From Bacteroidota bacterium (GTDB lineage Bacteria > Bacteroidota > Bacteroidia > Flavobacteriales > Flavobacteriaceae), in contig JAEYZX010000179.1 in the NCBI GenBank assembly GCA_023427845.1, positions 1 through 12,593 of the forward strand: DNA of 12,593 nt, written 5' to 3'. How positions within the stretch are numbered: position 1 is the stretch's first letter; each line of letters begins with the position of its first letter. Below the pieces are notes generated by a model that saw only the letters and a program-made list of their open reading frames with translations, did not search any database and was not told the origin of the DNA. Positions 6,204 to 12,593 of the stretch are shown piece after piece. The position numbers were made by a program, and so were the translations under genes.

Positions 6204-6563
6204 TCAAATGATCTCATTCTGCAATTTTTTGGGTAAACTTTTAAATACCAGCTCATACGAATGATCGATGAGCAACTTCACTTCCTTATCGGGTACATCG
6301 CGATTTACCGCCACAGTGTTCCAATGTACTTTGTTCATGTGATAGCCAGCCGTTATTCCGTCATACTGCGCCCGAAGTTCTTCGGCACGCGAAGGGTCGC
6401 ATTTAAGATTGACCGACGGTGAACCTGATTCCCAATCTCGTAAAGATGAAAGTGCAAACATTTTACCGCCGACTTTGAAAACGAGCGTGTCTTCATCAAA
6501 CGGAAATGCATCGGTCACACCTTTGCGGGATCGGCAGAATTCGAAAAAGGACTCTATATTCAT
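6204..6563 (-). CDS. MmcQ/YjbR family protein
   Basis: The 119-residue protein matches the MmcQ/YjbR family over its full length. Visible family features are the N-terminal helix with FCRSRKGVTDAFPFDEDTLV, the strand FKVGGKMFAL, the segment VNLKCDPSRAEELRAQYDGI followed by the AGYHMNKVHWNTV motif, and the C-terminal helix with LIDHSYELV. The fold is the double-wing CyaY-like type often annotated as DNA-binding, but a cellular role is not established. Its ATG overlaps the stop of the upstream cyclase gene by 4 bases (ATGA). The two are therefore almost certainly co-transcribed and translationally coupled. Confidence 0.92.
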   Translation of the reverse strand: MNIESFFEFCRSRKGVTDAFPFDEDTLVFKVGGKMFALSSLRDWESGSPSVNLKCDPSRAEELRAQYDGITAGYHMNKVHWNTVAVNRDVPDKEVKLLIDHSYELVFKSLPKKLQNEII

Positions 6564-7330
6564 TGGTTATTGATCCGGTATAAGACAGGTTTACTCGGAG
6601 CCGCATCATTTTTGAATGACGCTATTTGCAAGTTTAATAAATACGAACCGTCAACAACTGTATCAGGTACAAATATCATTTCTGTAATTGTCGAATCAAG
6701 TCGCGCATCTGAATTCAATTCATTTACATCAGTCACGTTCCAAAACGCTTTATGCGACAGCAGCCTTCCCCCGTCCTGTTCGCGGTCGACACTCGGCAAA
6801 TCGATAAGCAGGTGTTTGACGCCATGATCGCGGAGAAAAATCGCAGCGGATTCTTCAAGATAAGGCGGATTTGTATCTGAATATTTCATTGATTTTTTCG
6901 ACATGTTGTTCGGAAGCGTCCGGATTACAATTGCTTCTGGCGACTTGCCTGCCAATGCCGATTTTATTTGAGAACGTGTAATAACGGAATCATCACCTTT
7001 TTTTTCAGGAAGTACCGAAATGACTTCGGCGATAAAGAAAAAAGTTTTCAGTGAATCATTGATGCTGTACTGTTGCCGCGTAATATGGCCAACGCATTCC
7101 GTATGCGTCCCATGCCCATGCGGATTGAAAAATACATTGTTGAAATTTGTCGATGCACCCTTCGACACCTGCCCTATCCATTCCCCAAACCGGACAGGTT
7201 CGATTACCGGCTTGTCAATGTACCACGCAATCGGATTTTCATCAGTATTTGATAAAATCAGCGAAATATCGAGCGGTTTCGAAAAATCAACTTCGATGAC
7301 ATTTCCGTTATGCTGAATTTTTGCAATCAT
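6560..7330 (-). CDS. Cyclase family protein (kynurenine formamidase-like metal hydrolase)
   Basis: The 256-residue protein carries the metal-binding signature of the cyclase/kynurenine formamidase superfamily, HxGTHxD/E...H, as HGTHTECVGH (residues 73-82). His73, His76 and Glu78 are the expected ligands, with His82 closing the motif; Glu replaces the more usual Asp at 78. A second conserved block, LLIDLPSVDREQDGG (174-188) with His193, also fits. Members hydrolyse amides or lactones such as N-formylkynurenine, but the substrate here cannot be assigned. No kynurenine or tryptophan pathway gene is nearby, so I do not call it kynB. There is no signal peptide, so it should be cytoplasmic. The stop overlaps the YjbR start by 4 bases. 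The 101-base gap from hemW has no clear promoter box. Confidence 0.9.
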   Translation of the reverse strand: MIAKIQHNGNVIEVDFSKPLDISLILSNTDENPIAWYIDKPVIEPVRFGEWIGQVSKGASTNFNNVFFNPHGHGTHTECVGHITRQQYSINDSLKTFFFIAEVISVLPEKKGDDSVITRSQIKSALAGKSPEAIVIRTLPNNMSKKSMKYSDTNPPYLEESAAIFLRDHGVKHLLIDLPSVDREQDGGRLLSHKAFWNVTDVNELNSDARLDSTITEMIFVPDTVVDGSYLLNLQIASFKNDAAPSKPVLYRINNQ

Positions 7331-7416
7331 ATTAAGTTATTATTCTGCCTTGAAATTGCGTTTATAAATAGACTTTTGACTTGCTCCGCGATACCGTCTG
7401 GCTGCGTCGCGGGCCG

Positions 7417-7430
7417 ACTTTAAACTTTAA
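7417..7430 (-). repeat. Tandem heptamer TTAAAGT x2 after hemW
   Basis: On the reverse strand TTTAAAGTTTAAAG follows the hemW TAG directly (7-base period). Beyond it, CCGCGA (7386-7391) and TCGCGG (7407-7412) form a 6-bp stem with a 15-base loop and no T tract, so a terminator is doubtful. Confidence 0.5.
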
Positions 7431-7431
7431 A

Positions 7432-8556
7432 CTACTCAACCCAAAACAAATCCGATGCGATCCCGTCGGCAAGGAACTTTCCTTTTTTTGTTGTGATCAA
7501 TACGTTGCTGACAATTTCAACCAGCCGCTCTGTTATAAAACGATCAGCCTGATCCAACAGGTACTTTAAAAATCGGACACCAAATTCCTGATTGATGCGG
7601 TTCAAATCGATTCCCCAAATCGTCCGGAGTCCTGTCATCACATATTCGTTATATCGGTCGGCTATCGTAAGGGTTTCGATTTCCTGCGGAAGCGTATCGG
7701 TCTCGAGGGATTTCAGATACAGCACATTGTTTGCTATGTTCCAACTTCTTGAAACCCCATTATAGCTATGGGCCGACGGACCTATTCCGATATATTTTTT
7801 GCCAAGCCAATACGCCGAATTGTTTTTTGAAAAAAAATTGGGCTTTCCGAAATTCGAAAGTTCGTAATGAATGTATCCCTTTTTCTCAAGGATATCTACC
7901 AAAATAGTAAAATGTTCCTGGGCTGCATCATCGGCCGGACGCGCAATCTGGCCGCTGTCAATCAGTTTTCGCAAAGCGGTTTTTGGCTCAACTGTCAAAG
8001 CGTAACTTGAAATGTGCGCTGTTTTATAAGCCAGAGCTGTTTTGATGTTTTGTTTCCATTTATCGGCCGACATTCCGGGAATTCCGTAAATCAGGTCGAT
8101 TGAGATGTTATCGAAGTATTTCCCTGCTTCCGAGAGCGAAATTTTAGCTTCCGAAGCCGAGTGTGCCCGGTTCATCATTTTAAGATCGTCATCAAAAAAC
8201 GACTGAATTCCTATACTCAGCCGATTCACCTCACTTTTCGCCAATTCGATTATTTTAGCTTTTGTAAGGTCGTCCGGATTGGCTTCGAGCGTAATTTCAG
8301 GCGTATCCGAAACCGGATAATTCTGCCGAATGGTATCAATCAGAAAATTAATCTCGTCGGTTGACAGCACCGATGGTGTGCCTCCACCAAAATAAATGGT
8401 TTCGACAACCTCGGTATTTTCATTTTTTCGCAGCAACATCTCCTTTGCAAGCGCAATCACCATTTCGTCTTTTCGCTTCATCGATGTCGAAAAATGGAAA
8501 TCGCAGTAATGGCAGGCCTGTTTGCAAAAAGGGATATGGATGTAAATTCCTGACAT
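7432..8556 (-). CDS. hemW: Radical SAM haem chaperone HemW
   Basis: This 374-residue protein is full length for HemW. The radical SAM cluster motif is IPFCKQACHYC, with Cys11, Cys15 and Cys18 binding the 4Fe-4S cluster. GGGTPS (57-62) and RLSIGIQSF (112-120) are further family blocks for SAM binding and the barrel core. The C-terminal part has YIGIGPSAHSY (255-265) and the HemW_C-like end. HemW proteins bind haem and help insert it into respiratory enzymes; they are often misannotated as oxygen-independent coproporphyrinogen oxidase (HemN). The HNxxYW motif that marks HemW reads NNSAYW here (245-250), with Asn in place of His. The ATG sits directly against the U tract of the upstream terminator, so the leader is unusual. 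No own -7 box is visible. Confidence 0.95.
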   Translation of the reverse strand: MSGIYIHIPFCKQACHYCDFHFSTSMKRKDEMVIALAKEMLLRKNENTEVVETIYFGGGTPSVLSTDEINFLIDTIRQNYPVSDTPEITLEANPDDLTKAKIIELAKSEVNRLSIGIQSFFDDDLKMMNRAHSASEAKISLSEAGKYFDNISIDLIYGIPGMSADKWKQNIKTALAYKTAHISSYALTVEPKTALRKLIDSGQIARPADDAAQEHFTILVDILEKKGYIHYELSNFGKPNFFSKNNSAYWLGKKYIGIGPSAHSYNGVSRSWNIANNVLYLKSLETDTLPQEIETLTIADRYNEYVMTGLRTIWGIDLNRINQEFGVRFLKYLLDQADRFITERLVEIVSNVLITTKKGKFLADGIASDLFWVE

Positions 8557-8582
8557 AAAAAAAGAGCAGGCTAAACCTGCTC
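8557..8582 (-). terminator. Terminator of the DUF6252-like lipoprotein gene, abutting hemW
   Basis: On the reverse strand GAGCAGG (8582-8576) pairs with CCTGCTC (8570-8564) around a 5-base loop, followed by seven T (8563-8557). The last T touches the hemW ATG (8556), and the stem starts 7 bases after the lipoprotein stop (8590). It could terminate most transcripts and let a fraction read into hemW. Confidence 0.88.
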
Positions 8583-8589
8583 ATTGTAC

Positions 8590-9459
8590 TTAGTTTGAAA
8601 ACACGGTTTTAAAAGTACCGTTTGTCACTTCGACTTCGGCGCTTGTTACAGGATGTACAGCGGTGAAACTGAAAGTACCGCTCATCATCGACATTGGCCC
8701 TTCACTTGCAATATCCGAAATCGTGAATGTACCCGTGCTGAAATATTCGATGTATGTACCTAATGCGATATCAAATCTCGAAAGCATTACACGTGTCTCT
8801 GACGAAGGATCGAACGAATAAGTGCCAGCCGCAACACCTTCAGCAAAATGCAATGAGATCAAATAGGCGTCATCGCTGTTAAATTCAAGCGTATAATCGG
8901 TTCCATTTGAAATTGTCGTACCGGATTTAACCGAATGCCATTCCGTGCCGTTAATTACTGATGATAGCCCAAGTCCGGGAATCTGCGGTGGAATTTCGGT
9001 ATAATGGACATTAAAACTCCCTTCCACCGGTGTCGACTGCGAATTGAGATCGAATTCATTTTCATACAAATTACCTGAGTAGGTCACTTTGATTATCTTA
9101 TTCGTTTCGTCAATTGCGACAATATTAAAGTCGAAATAATTTGCCGTATAGTGGTAGTAGCTATGGAGCCAGTTGAAATCCGGGCTCATTGGCGGTGTTG
9201 CTGTAGCCCTTGCAAGATTGCCCATTGCATTGAAACTGAAAAACATACTCCTGCCATCTTCAGCTTCACCAACGACTTCAAAGTTATCCTCACTTCGAAC
9301 CGCGGTCCAGGATTCGATCGGTACATCCACACCGTCAAACACGAAATTGAAATAATCGGTATCGTCTACTGTTTGTGGAGGGTTGCTGCCATTGTCTTCT
9401 GAACACGATATCGAAAACACTGATGCAAACAACACGACAAAAAATGCAAATTTTTTCAT
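8590..9459 (-). CDS. DUF6252-like lipoprotein with a duplicated domain
   Basis: I place the start at 9459, giving 289 residues with a typical lipoprotein signal (MKKFAFF...) and a lipobox ending at Cys19 (SISC). SEDNG follows, an acidic surface-export-type signal. An in-frame ATG at 9483 is unlikely because it overlaps the -7 box and would add eight residues before the signal peptide. The mature protein appears to contain two related beta-rich halves. The first has FNFVFDGVDVPIESWTAV and SMFFSFNAMGNL. The second has INGTEWHSVKSGT, YLISLHFAEGVAAGTYSF and a C-terminal GTFSFTAVHPVTSAEVEVTN. These are in the style of DUF6252 proteins common in Flavobacterium. Function is unknown. It is probably a single-gene transcript with its own promoter and terminator. 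Confidence 0.82.
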   Translation of the reverse strand: MKKFAFFVVLFASVFSISCSEDNGSNPPQTVDDTDYFNFVFDGVDVPIESWTAVRSEDNFEVVGEAEDGRSMFFSFNAMGNLARATATPPMSPDFNWLHSYYHYTANYFDFNIVAIDETNKIIKVTYSGNLYENEFDLNSQSTPVEGSFNVHYTEIPPQIPGLGLSSVINGTEWHSVKSGTTISNGTDYTLEFNSDDAYLISLHFAEGVAAGTYSFDPSSETRVMLSRFDIALGTYIEYFSTGTFTISDIASEGPMSMMSGTFSFTAVHPVTSAEVEVTNGTFKTVFSN

Positions 9460-9480
9460 TTGGAGAGTTTTAGTTTTTAT

Positions 9481-9488
9481 CAAATATA
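9481..9488 (-). promoter_or_regulatory. -7 promoter box TATATTTG for the DUF6252-like lipoprotein
   Basis: TATATTTG on the reverse strand matches TAnnTTTG and lies 21 bases before the ATG at 9459, in the short gap after ruvC. The same box with the same middle bases precedes the other lipoprotein gene (3237-3244). Its position rules against the ATG at 9483 as start. Confidence 0.6.
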
Positions 9489-9493
9489 GATTT

Positions 9494-10045
9494 TTATTTT
9501 ATTCGGTCTTCATTCAGTTTCACAAACGCATCCCAGCCGGAATAGCTTTTTGTGGTTGTCGTTTTGCCCGAATTGAAGAAATGGCAGACAGCAGCTGCGA
9601 GTCCGTCGGTACTGTCAAGATTCTTTGGAAGCGCTTTCAACCCGAGTAATTGTTGGAGCATTTTAGCTACCTGTTCCTTGCTCGCATTTCCATTTCCGGT
9701 GATTGCCATTTTGATTTTCTTTGGCTCGTACTCGGTAATCGGAATTTGACGTGATAAACCCGCAGCCATTGCAACTCCCTGTGCGCGGCCGAGCTTGAGC
9801 ATCGACTGTACATTCTTGCCAAAAAACGGTGCTTCGATTGCTATTTCGTCGGGAAGATGGGTGTCTATGAGTTCGATTGTCCGTTCAAAAATTACGCGAA
9901 GTTTGGTATAATGATCATCGTATTTGCTGAGGATGAGTTCGTTGAGCTGGACGAATTCCATGTTTTTCCCAACAATTTTTATGATTCCGAATCCCATAAT
10001 CGTGGTACCCGGATCAATTCCCAATATTATCCTTTCATTAGCCAT
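9494..10045 (-). CDS. ruvC: Holliday junction endodeoxyribonuclease RuvC
   Basis: The 183-residue protein matches RuvC in length and motifs. RuvC cuts Holliday junctions symmetrically with RuvAB during recombination and repair, as a dimer in the cytoplasm. The four acidic active-site residues are visible: Asp11 (LGIDPGT), Glu71 (IAIEAPFFGKN), and Asp144 and Asp147 (LDSTDGLAAAVCH). The FFGKN loop and the SMLKLGRAQGVAMAA helix are also family-typical. The ATG at 10045 places the first catalytic Asp at the usual distance from the N terminus. It diverges from the flippase-like gene across 66 bases. ruvA and ruvB are not in the window, which is common in this phylum. Confidence 0.97.
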   Translation of the reverse strand: MANERIILGIDPGTTIMGFGIIKIVGKNMEFVQLNELILSKYDDHYTKLRVIFERTIELIDTHLPDEIAIEAPFFGKNVQSMLKLGRAQGVAMAAGLSRQIPITEYEPKKIKMAITGNGNASKEQVAKMLQQLLGLKALPKNLDSTDGLAAAVCHFFNSGKTTTTKSYSGWDAFVKLNEDRIK

Positions 10046-10111
10046 TTGTCGTCATTTCATCGATCATTCATTGCCATTGCTATTGCAATTGATTTCCGTT
10101 TCTTTGCAGCA

Positions 10112-11062
10112 ATGATATCGATTTCCAGCAAAGCTAAACAATTCCTGACGGTAACGACAAAACTTTTGGTGGTGGGCGCGGCATTTTATTTTATATACAG
10201 CCAGCTTGCCGACAACGATCAACTCGACTGGAAGCAGTTTGCCGAAAAATTCGAAAAGAACAAAAGTATTGGAGGGATTCTTTTTATTTTATCACTCACA
10301 TTCCTAAATCGATTTTTTGAGATTTTGAAGTGGCAGAACCTTGTGTCAAGTTTTCAGAAGATCAGTGTAGGCGAAGCCGCTAAACAGGTTCTTGCAGCGC
10401 TTACTGCCGGAATCTTTACACCAAACGGAATAGGCGAATATGGCGCAAAAGCATTGTACTACCCGAAAAAGGATGCGAAAAAAATCGTATTTCTGAATCT
10501 GATCTGCAACGGGATTCAAATGGTGCTTTCGATTGTGATCGGGATTTTCGGGTTATTGTATTTCAACGTTTATTTTGAAATCATAACCGCACAGACCGTC
10601 GCAATCCTGTTTGGCGCCATCGTCGTACTGATCGGGATTTCGTTATTTTTAAAAAATGTAACCATCAGAGGCTTCTCACTTCAAAAAGCATTTAAGAAAA
10701 TCAATGAAATACCGCAGAAGATACATCGCAAAAACATCGCGCTTGCAATTGGCAGGTACCTGATTTTTTCGCATCAATATTATTTTCTCTTTCGCGCATT
10801 CGACGTCGATGCACCGTATGTGCTTTTGATGGCGACAGTTTGTTGCGTGTACTTACTGGCGTCGTCATTGCCTACATTCCAGTTTCTTGATTTTGCCGTT
10901 AAGGGCAGCGTCGCAGTATATTTTTTCGGCATCTTGGGCGTCAATGAATGGATTATCGTTTTTGTCGCCACGCTGATATGGTTCCTCAATGTCGTGATTC
11001 CGGTAATTGCCGGTAGCTATTTTGTCCTAAAATTCAAATCGCAATGGAAGGAATTGTCGTAA
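10112..11062 (+). CDS. Lysylphosphatidylglycerol synthase TM region / UPF0104-like membrane protein
   Basis: I choose the ATG at 10112 (316 residues). The frame is open back to 9857, but that extension runs antisense through ruvC and does not look like protein. The product has several membrane helices (about 12-31, 54-70, 124-152, 160-181, 235-255, 265-310). It also has the family blocks LNRFFEILKW (65-74), GIFTPNGIGEYGAK (100-113) and SLPTFQFLDFAVKGS (252-266). This matches the flippase-like LPG_synthase_TM family. There is no C-terminal aminoacyl-transfer domain, so it is not a complete MprF. Members without that domain are thought to move lipids or lipid-linked sugars across the inner membrane. 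It overlaps the following glycosyltransferase gene by 19 bases, which suggests a joint role in envelope glycolipid or polysaccharide assembly. Confidence 0.87.
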   Translation: MISISSKAKQFLTVTTKLLVVGAAFYFIYSQLADNDQLDWKQFAEKFEKNKSIGGILFILSLTFLNRFFEILKWQNLVSSFQKISVGEAAKQVLAALTAGIFTPNGIGEYGAKALYYPKKDAKKIVFLNLICNGIQMVLSIVIGIFGLLYFNVYFEIITAQTVAILFGAIVVLIGISLFLKNVTIRGFSLQKAFKKINEIPQKIHRKNIALAIGRYLIFSHQYYFLFRAFDVDAPYVLLMATVCCVYLLASSLPTFQFLDFAVKGSVAVYFFGILGVNEWIIVFVATLIWFLNVVIPVIAGSYFVLKFKSQWKELS

Positions 11063-12198
11063 TAATTGTCGTATATGTGCTGCTGTATTGCGGCTACATC
11101 GTTGCATTATCGCACGGATTTACGAAAGTGAAGGCTTTTAAAGCGATTGGTAGCGTTCCTGTAACAACATTCTCGATTATCATTCCGTTTCGGAACGAAG
11201 AACAAAATCTGAAACGGCTTTTAGACAGTATTGCGGCTCTTGACTATCCAACCGAAAAATTCGAATTGTTGTTTGTGGACGATTTTTCAGAGGATTTTTC
11301 GGTCAATGTCATCAACAAATGGCGGATACAGAATGGCAAAATCCAGACGACTTTGCTTGAAAATCTCCGACTTTCGGCATCACCAAAAAAAGATGCAATC
11401 TCGCGCGCCGTTCCCGTGATCGAAAACCAATGGATCATCACCACCGACGCCGATTGCATTGTTCCCCAAAACTGGCTAACGACATTCAACAATTACATTC
11501 TCGGGAACGACGTGGATATGATTGCCGCGCCAGTAGCCTACGATGGAAAGATGTCGTTCCTGCACCATTTTCAGCGCCTCGATATGCTGAGCCTTCAGGG
11601 TGTAACAATAGGCAGTTTTGGGATTGGAAATCCTTTTATGTGTAATGGGGCAAATTTTGCGTACACAAAAAAATGTTATTCCGAATTAGGAGGATTCGCC
11701 GGAAATACAACCGTTGCTTCGGGCGACGATGTATTCCTGCTTCAAAAAGCTGTTCTGAAAGATAAATCCAGGGTGCATTATCTAAAGTCCAATGGCGCAG
11801 TCGTAAAATCAAAGCCGGTAGACAGCTGGTCGCAATTGCTGCAGCAGCGCATCCGGTGGGGTTCGAAGACATCCGATTATAATACTAATTTCGGGATTGA
11901 ACTCGCGTTGGTGACATTCCTCGGAAATTTCGCGATAGTATTGTTGGCTCTATTGGCTGTTTTTGAAATCATCGACTGGAGAATCGCAGCCGGATTATTT
12001 GTCATCAAATCTGTACCTGATTTTATTCTGCTCGTGCAAACGAACGGTTTCTTAATTGGAGGACGGCTTTTCTTTCCATTTTTCAGCGCGGTTTTGTACC
12101 CATTTTTTTGCGTAATGGTAGTGCTTGCTGCAGTTTTTGGAAAATACGAATGGAAAGGACGGAAATACAAAAAAGCGACAGCCGTTAGTCGACTTTGA
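11044..12198 (+). CDS. Membrane-anchored family 2 glycosyltransferase
   Basis: The 384-residue protein has one N-terminal membrane helix (about 4-22), a GT-A catalytic domain and a C-terminal membrane block of three or four helices (about 283-365). The catalytic domain shows FSIIIPFRNEEQNL (43-56), FVDDFS (77-82) for the nucleotide-sugar site, and the DxD-type TTDADC (133-138). It also has a GDD block (227-229) for the acceptor base and QQRIRW (267-272), the QxxRW motif of processive GT2 enzymes such as hyaluronan and cellulose synthases. It probably extends a lipid-linked or secreted glycan at the cytoplasmic face. The donor sugar cannot be deduced. The start at 11044 overlaps the flippase-like gene by 19 bases, indicating coupling. 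Its 3' end overlaps the converging gene by 14 bases. Confidence 0.92.
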   Translation: MEGIVVIIVVYVLLYCGYIVALSHGFTKVKAFKAIGSVPVTTFSIIIPFRNEEQNLKRLLDSIAALDYPTEKFELLFVDDFSEDFSVNVINKWRIQNGKIQTTLLENLRLSASPKKDAISRAVPVIENQWIITTDADCIVPQNWLTTFNNYILGNDVDMIAAPVAYDGKMSFLHHFQRLDMLSLQGVTIGSFGIGNPFMCNGANFAYTKKCYSELGGFAGNTTVASGDDVFLLQKAVLKDKSRVHYLKSNGAVVKSKPVDSWSQLLQQRIRWGSKTSDYNTNFGIELALVTFLGNFAIVLLALLAVFEIIDWRIAAGLFVIKSVPDFILLVQTNGFLIGGRLFFPFFSAVLYPFFCVMVVLAAVFGKYEWKGRKYKKATAVSRL

Positions 12199-12593
12199 TT
12201 ATAACCGGCAACACGAATTGTGTCTTCACCGGAATTCCTCTTTTTATTGCAGGATTGACTTTGGGAAAATCGACCAATCTATTGGTAATTATACTGTCGA
12301 TCATGATTGTATCTTGCGTGATGCTATCGGCGATTTGCGGTTCGAACGTCATCCGGGCGTCGGGAAAAACAGTCACCTTTACATTTATCGTATCGAGTTC
12401 GGGATAAAGCAATGCAAGCGTATCGATGCTGAGTTTTTGTTGGATAGCGTAGGTGAGTGCTTCAAAAAAACACAATTTTCGCTGTTCTTTGTCGCCCACC
12501 GTGTCACATTGAGTCGTGGATGGGTATTCGTCGACTTCATTCCAGTTGATCGCTTTGAGTTCTTTCTGCAACAATTCTTCTTCAGACGGAACC
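12185..12593 (-). CDS. Hypothetical protein, C-terminal part (TonB C-terminal-like)
   Basis: The frame is open to the right edge, so the N terminus is missing; about 135 residues are visible. The TTG at 12574 is not convincing as a start because the frame continues upstream with acidic residues. Visible features are WNEVDEYPSTTQCD, a KLCFFEAL segment with a second cysteine, and paired strands ending in IKRGIPVKTQFVLPVIIKVD. The FP..CD...R..CF..... pattern recalls the repeats of flavobacterial energy-transducer (TonB C-terminal-like) proteins of the periplasm. This is a weak resemblance and the function is unassigned. The stop (12185-12187) lies inside the end of the glycosyltransferase gene on the other strand, with no room for a separate terminator. 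Confidence 0.7.
   Translation of the reverse strand, partial: VPSEEELLQKELKAINWNEVDEYPSTTQCDTVGDKEQRKLCFFEALTYAIQQKLSIDTLALLYPELDTINVKVTVFPDARMTFEPQIADSITQDTIMIDSIITNRLVDFPKVNPAIKRGIPVKTQFVLPVIIKVD

Noticed and set aside
7386..7412. CCGCGA/TCGCGG stem as hemW terminator
   Set aside because: Only 6 bp with a 15-base loop and no T tract; kept as a note under the repeat instead.
9460..9483. Start of the DUF6252-like lipoprotein at 9483
   Set aside because: The codon overlaps the TATATTTG promoter box and would put eight polar residues before a standard signal peptide; the ATG at 9459 fits better.
9857..10111. Upstream extension of the flippase-like gene to an ATG at 9857
   Set aside because: It runs antisense through ruvC, whose frame is certain, and the extension has no family similarity; the membrane protein begins naturally at 10112.
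1..12593. CRISPR arrays, tRNA or rRNA genes, integrase or transposase genes
   Set aside because: No regularly spaced repeats, no cloverleaf, and no recombinase motifs were found in either strand.

Overview
The window looks like a chromosomal segment of a member of the Flavobacteriaceae, probably Flavobacterium or a close relative. The signs are TAnnTTTG boxes (the Bacteroidota -7 promoter element) upstream of several genes, few clear Shine-Dalgarno sequences, lipoproteins whose cysteine is followed by acidic residues (the Bacteroidota surface-export signal), and flavobacterial families such as DUF6252-like lipoproteins and an AsnAsn variant of HemW. No tRNA, rRNA, CRISPR array or integrase gene was seen.

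Layout, left to right. At 1-1344 is the C-terminal part of a quinol-type nitric oxide reductase, closed by a strong terminator. From 1403 to 2428 is a gene-poor, eroded stretch. It holds a palindromic direct repeat, a doubtful 43-codon reading frame, a lipoprotein gene broken by a frameshift, a two-hairpin structured element that may be an RNA, and a terminator. A reverse-strand surface lipoprotein (2429-3208) diverges from a forward four-helix membrane protein of the DUF4407 family (3428-4540).

Between the converging ends of DUF4407 and a reverse-strand PH/SHOCT gene sits a two-gene toxin-antitoxin module (4657-5171). It is bounded by a 16-base inverted repeat (14 of 16 matching) and followed by a long imperfect palindrome. 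This arrangement is what an integron-type gene cassette with an attC site would give. It is the most interesting signal here.

From 10045 down to 5430 all genes lie on the reverse strand: ruvC, a DUF6252-like lipoprotein, hemW, a cyclase-family metal hydrolase, an MmcQ/YjbR protein and the PH/SHOCT protein. The cyclase and YjbR genes overlap by 4 bases and are probably co-transcribed. The lipoprotein and PH/SHOCT genes have their own -7 boxes. Divergent from ruvC is a forward pair, a flippase-like membrane protein and a membrane-anchored family 2 glycosyltransferase. They overlap by 19 bases and probably act together on an envelope glycolipid or polysaccharide. The right edge cuts a reverse-strand gene whose 3' end overlaps the glycosyltransferase gene by 14 bases.

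Most of the window is ordinary housekeeping and envelope content. The accessory signals concentrate in 1403-2408 and 4522-5403.
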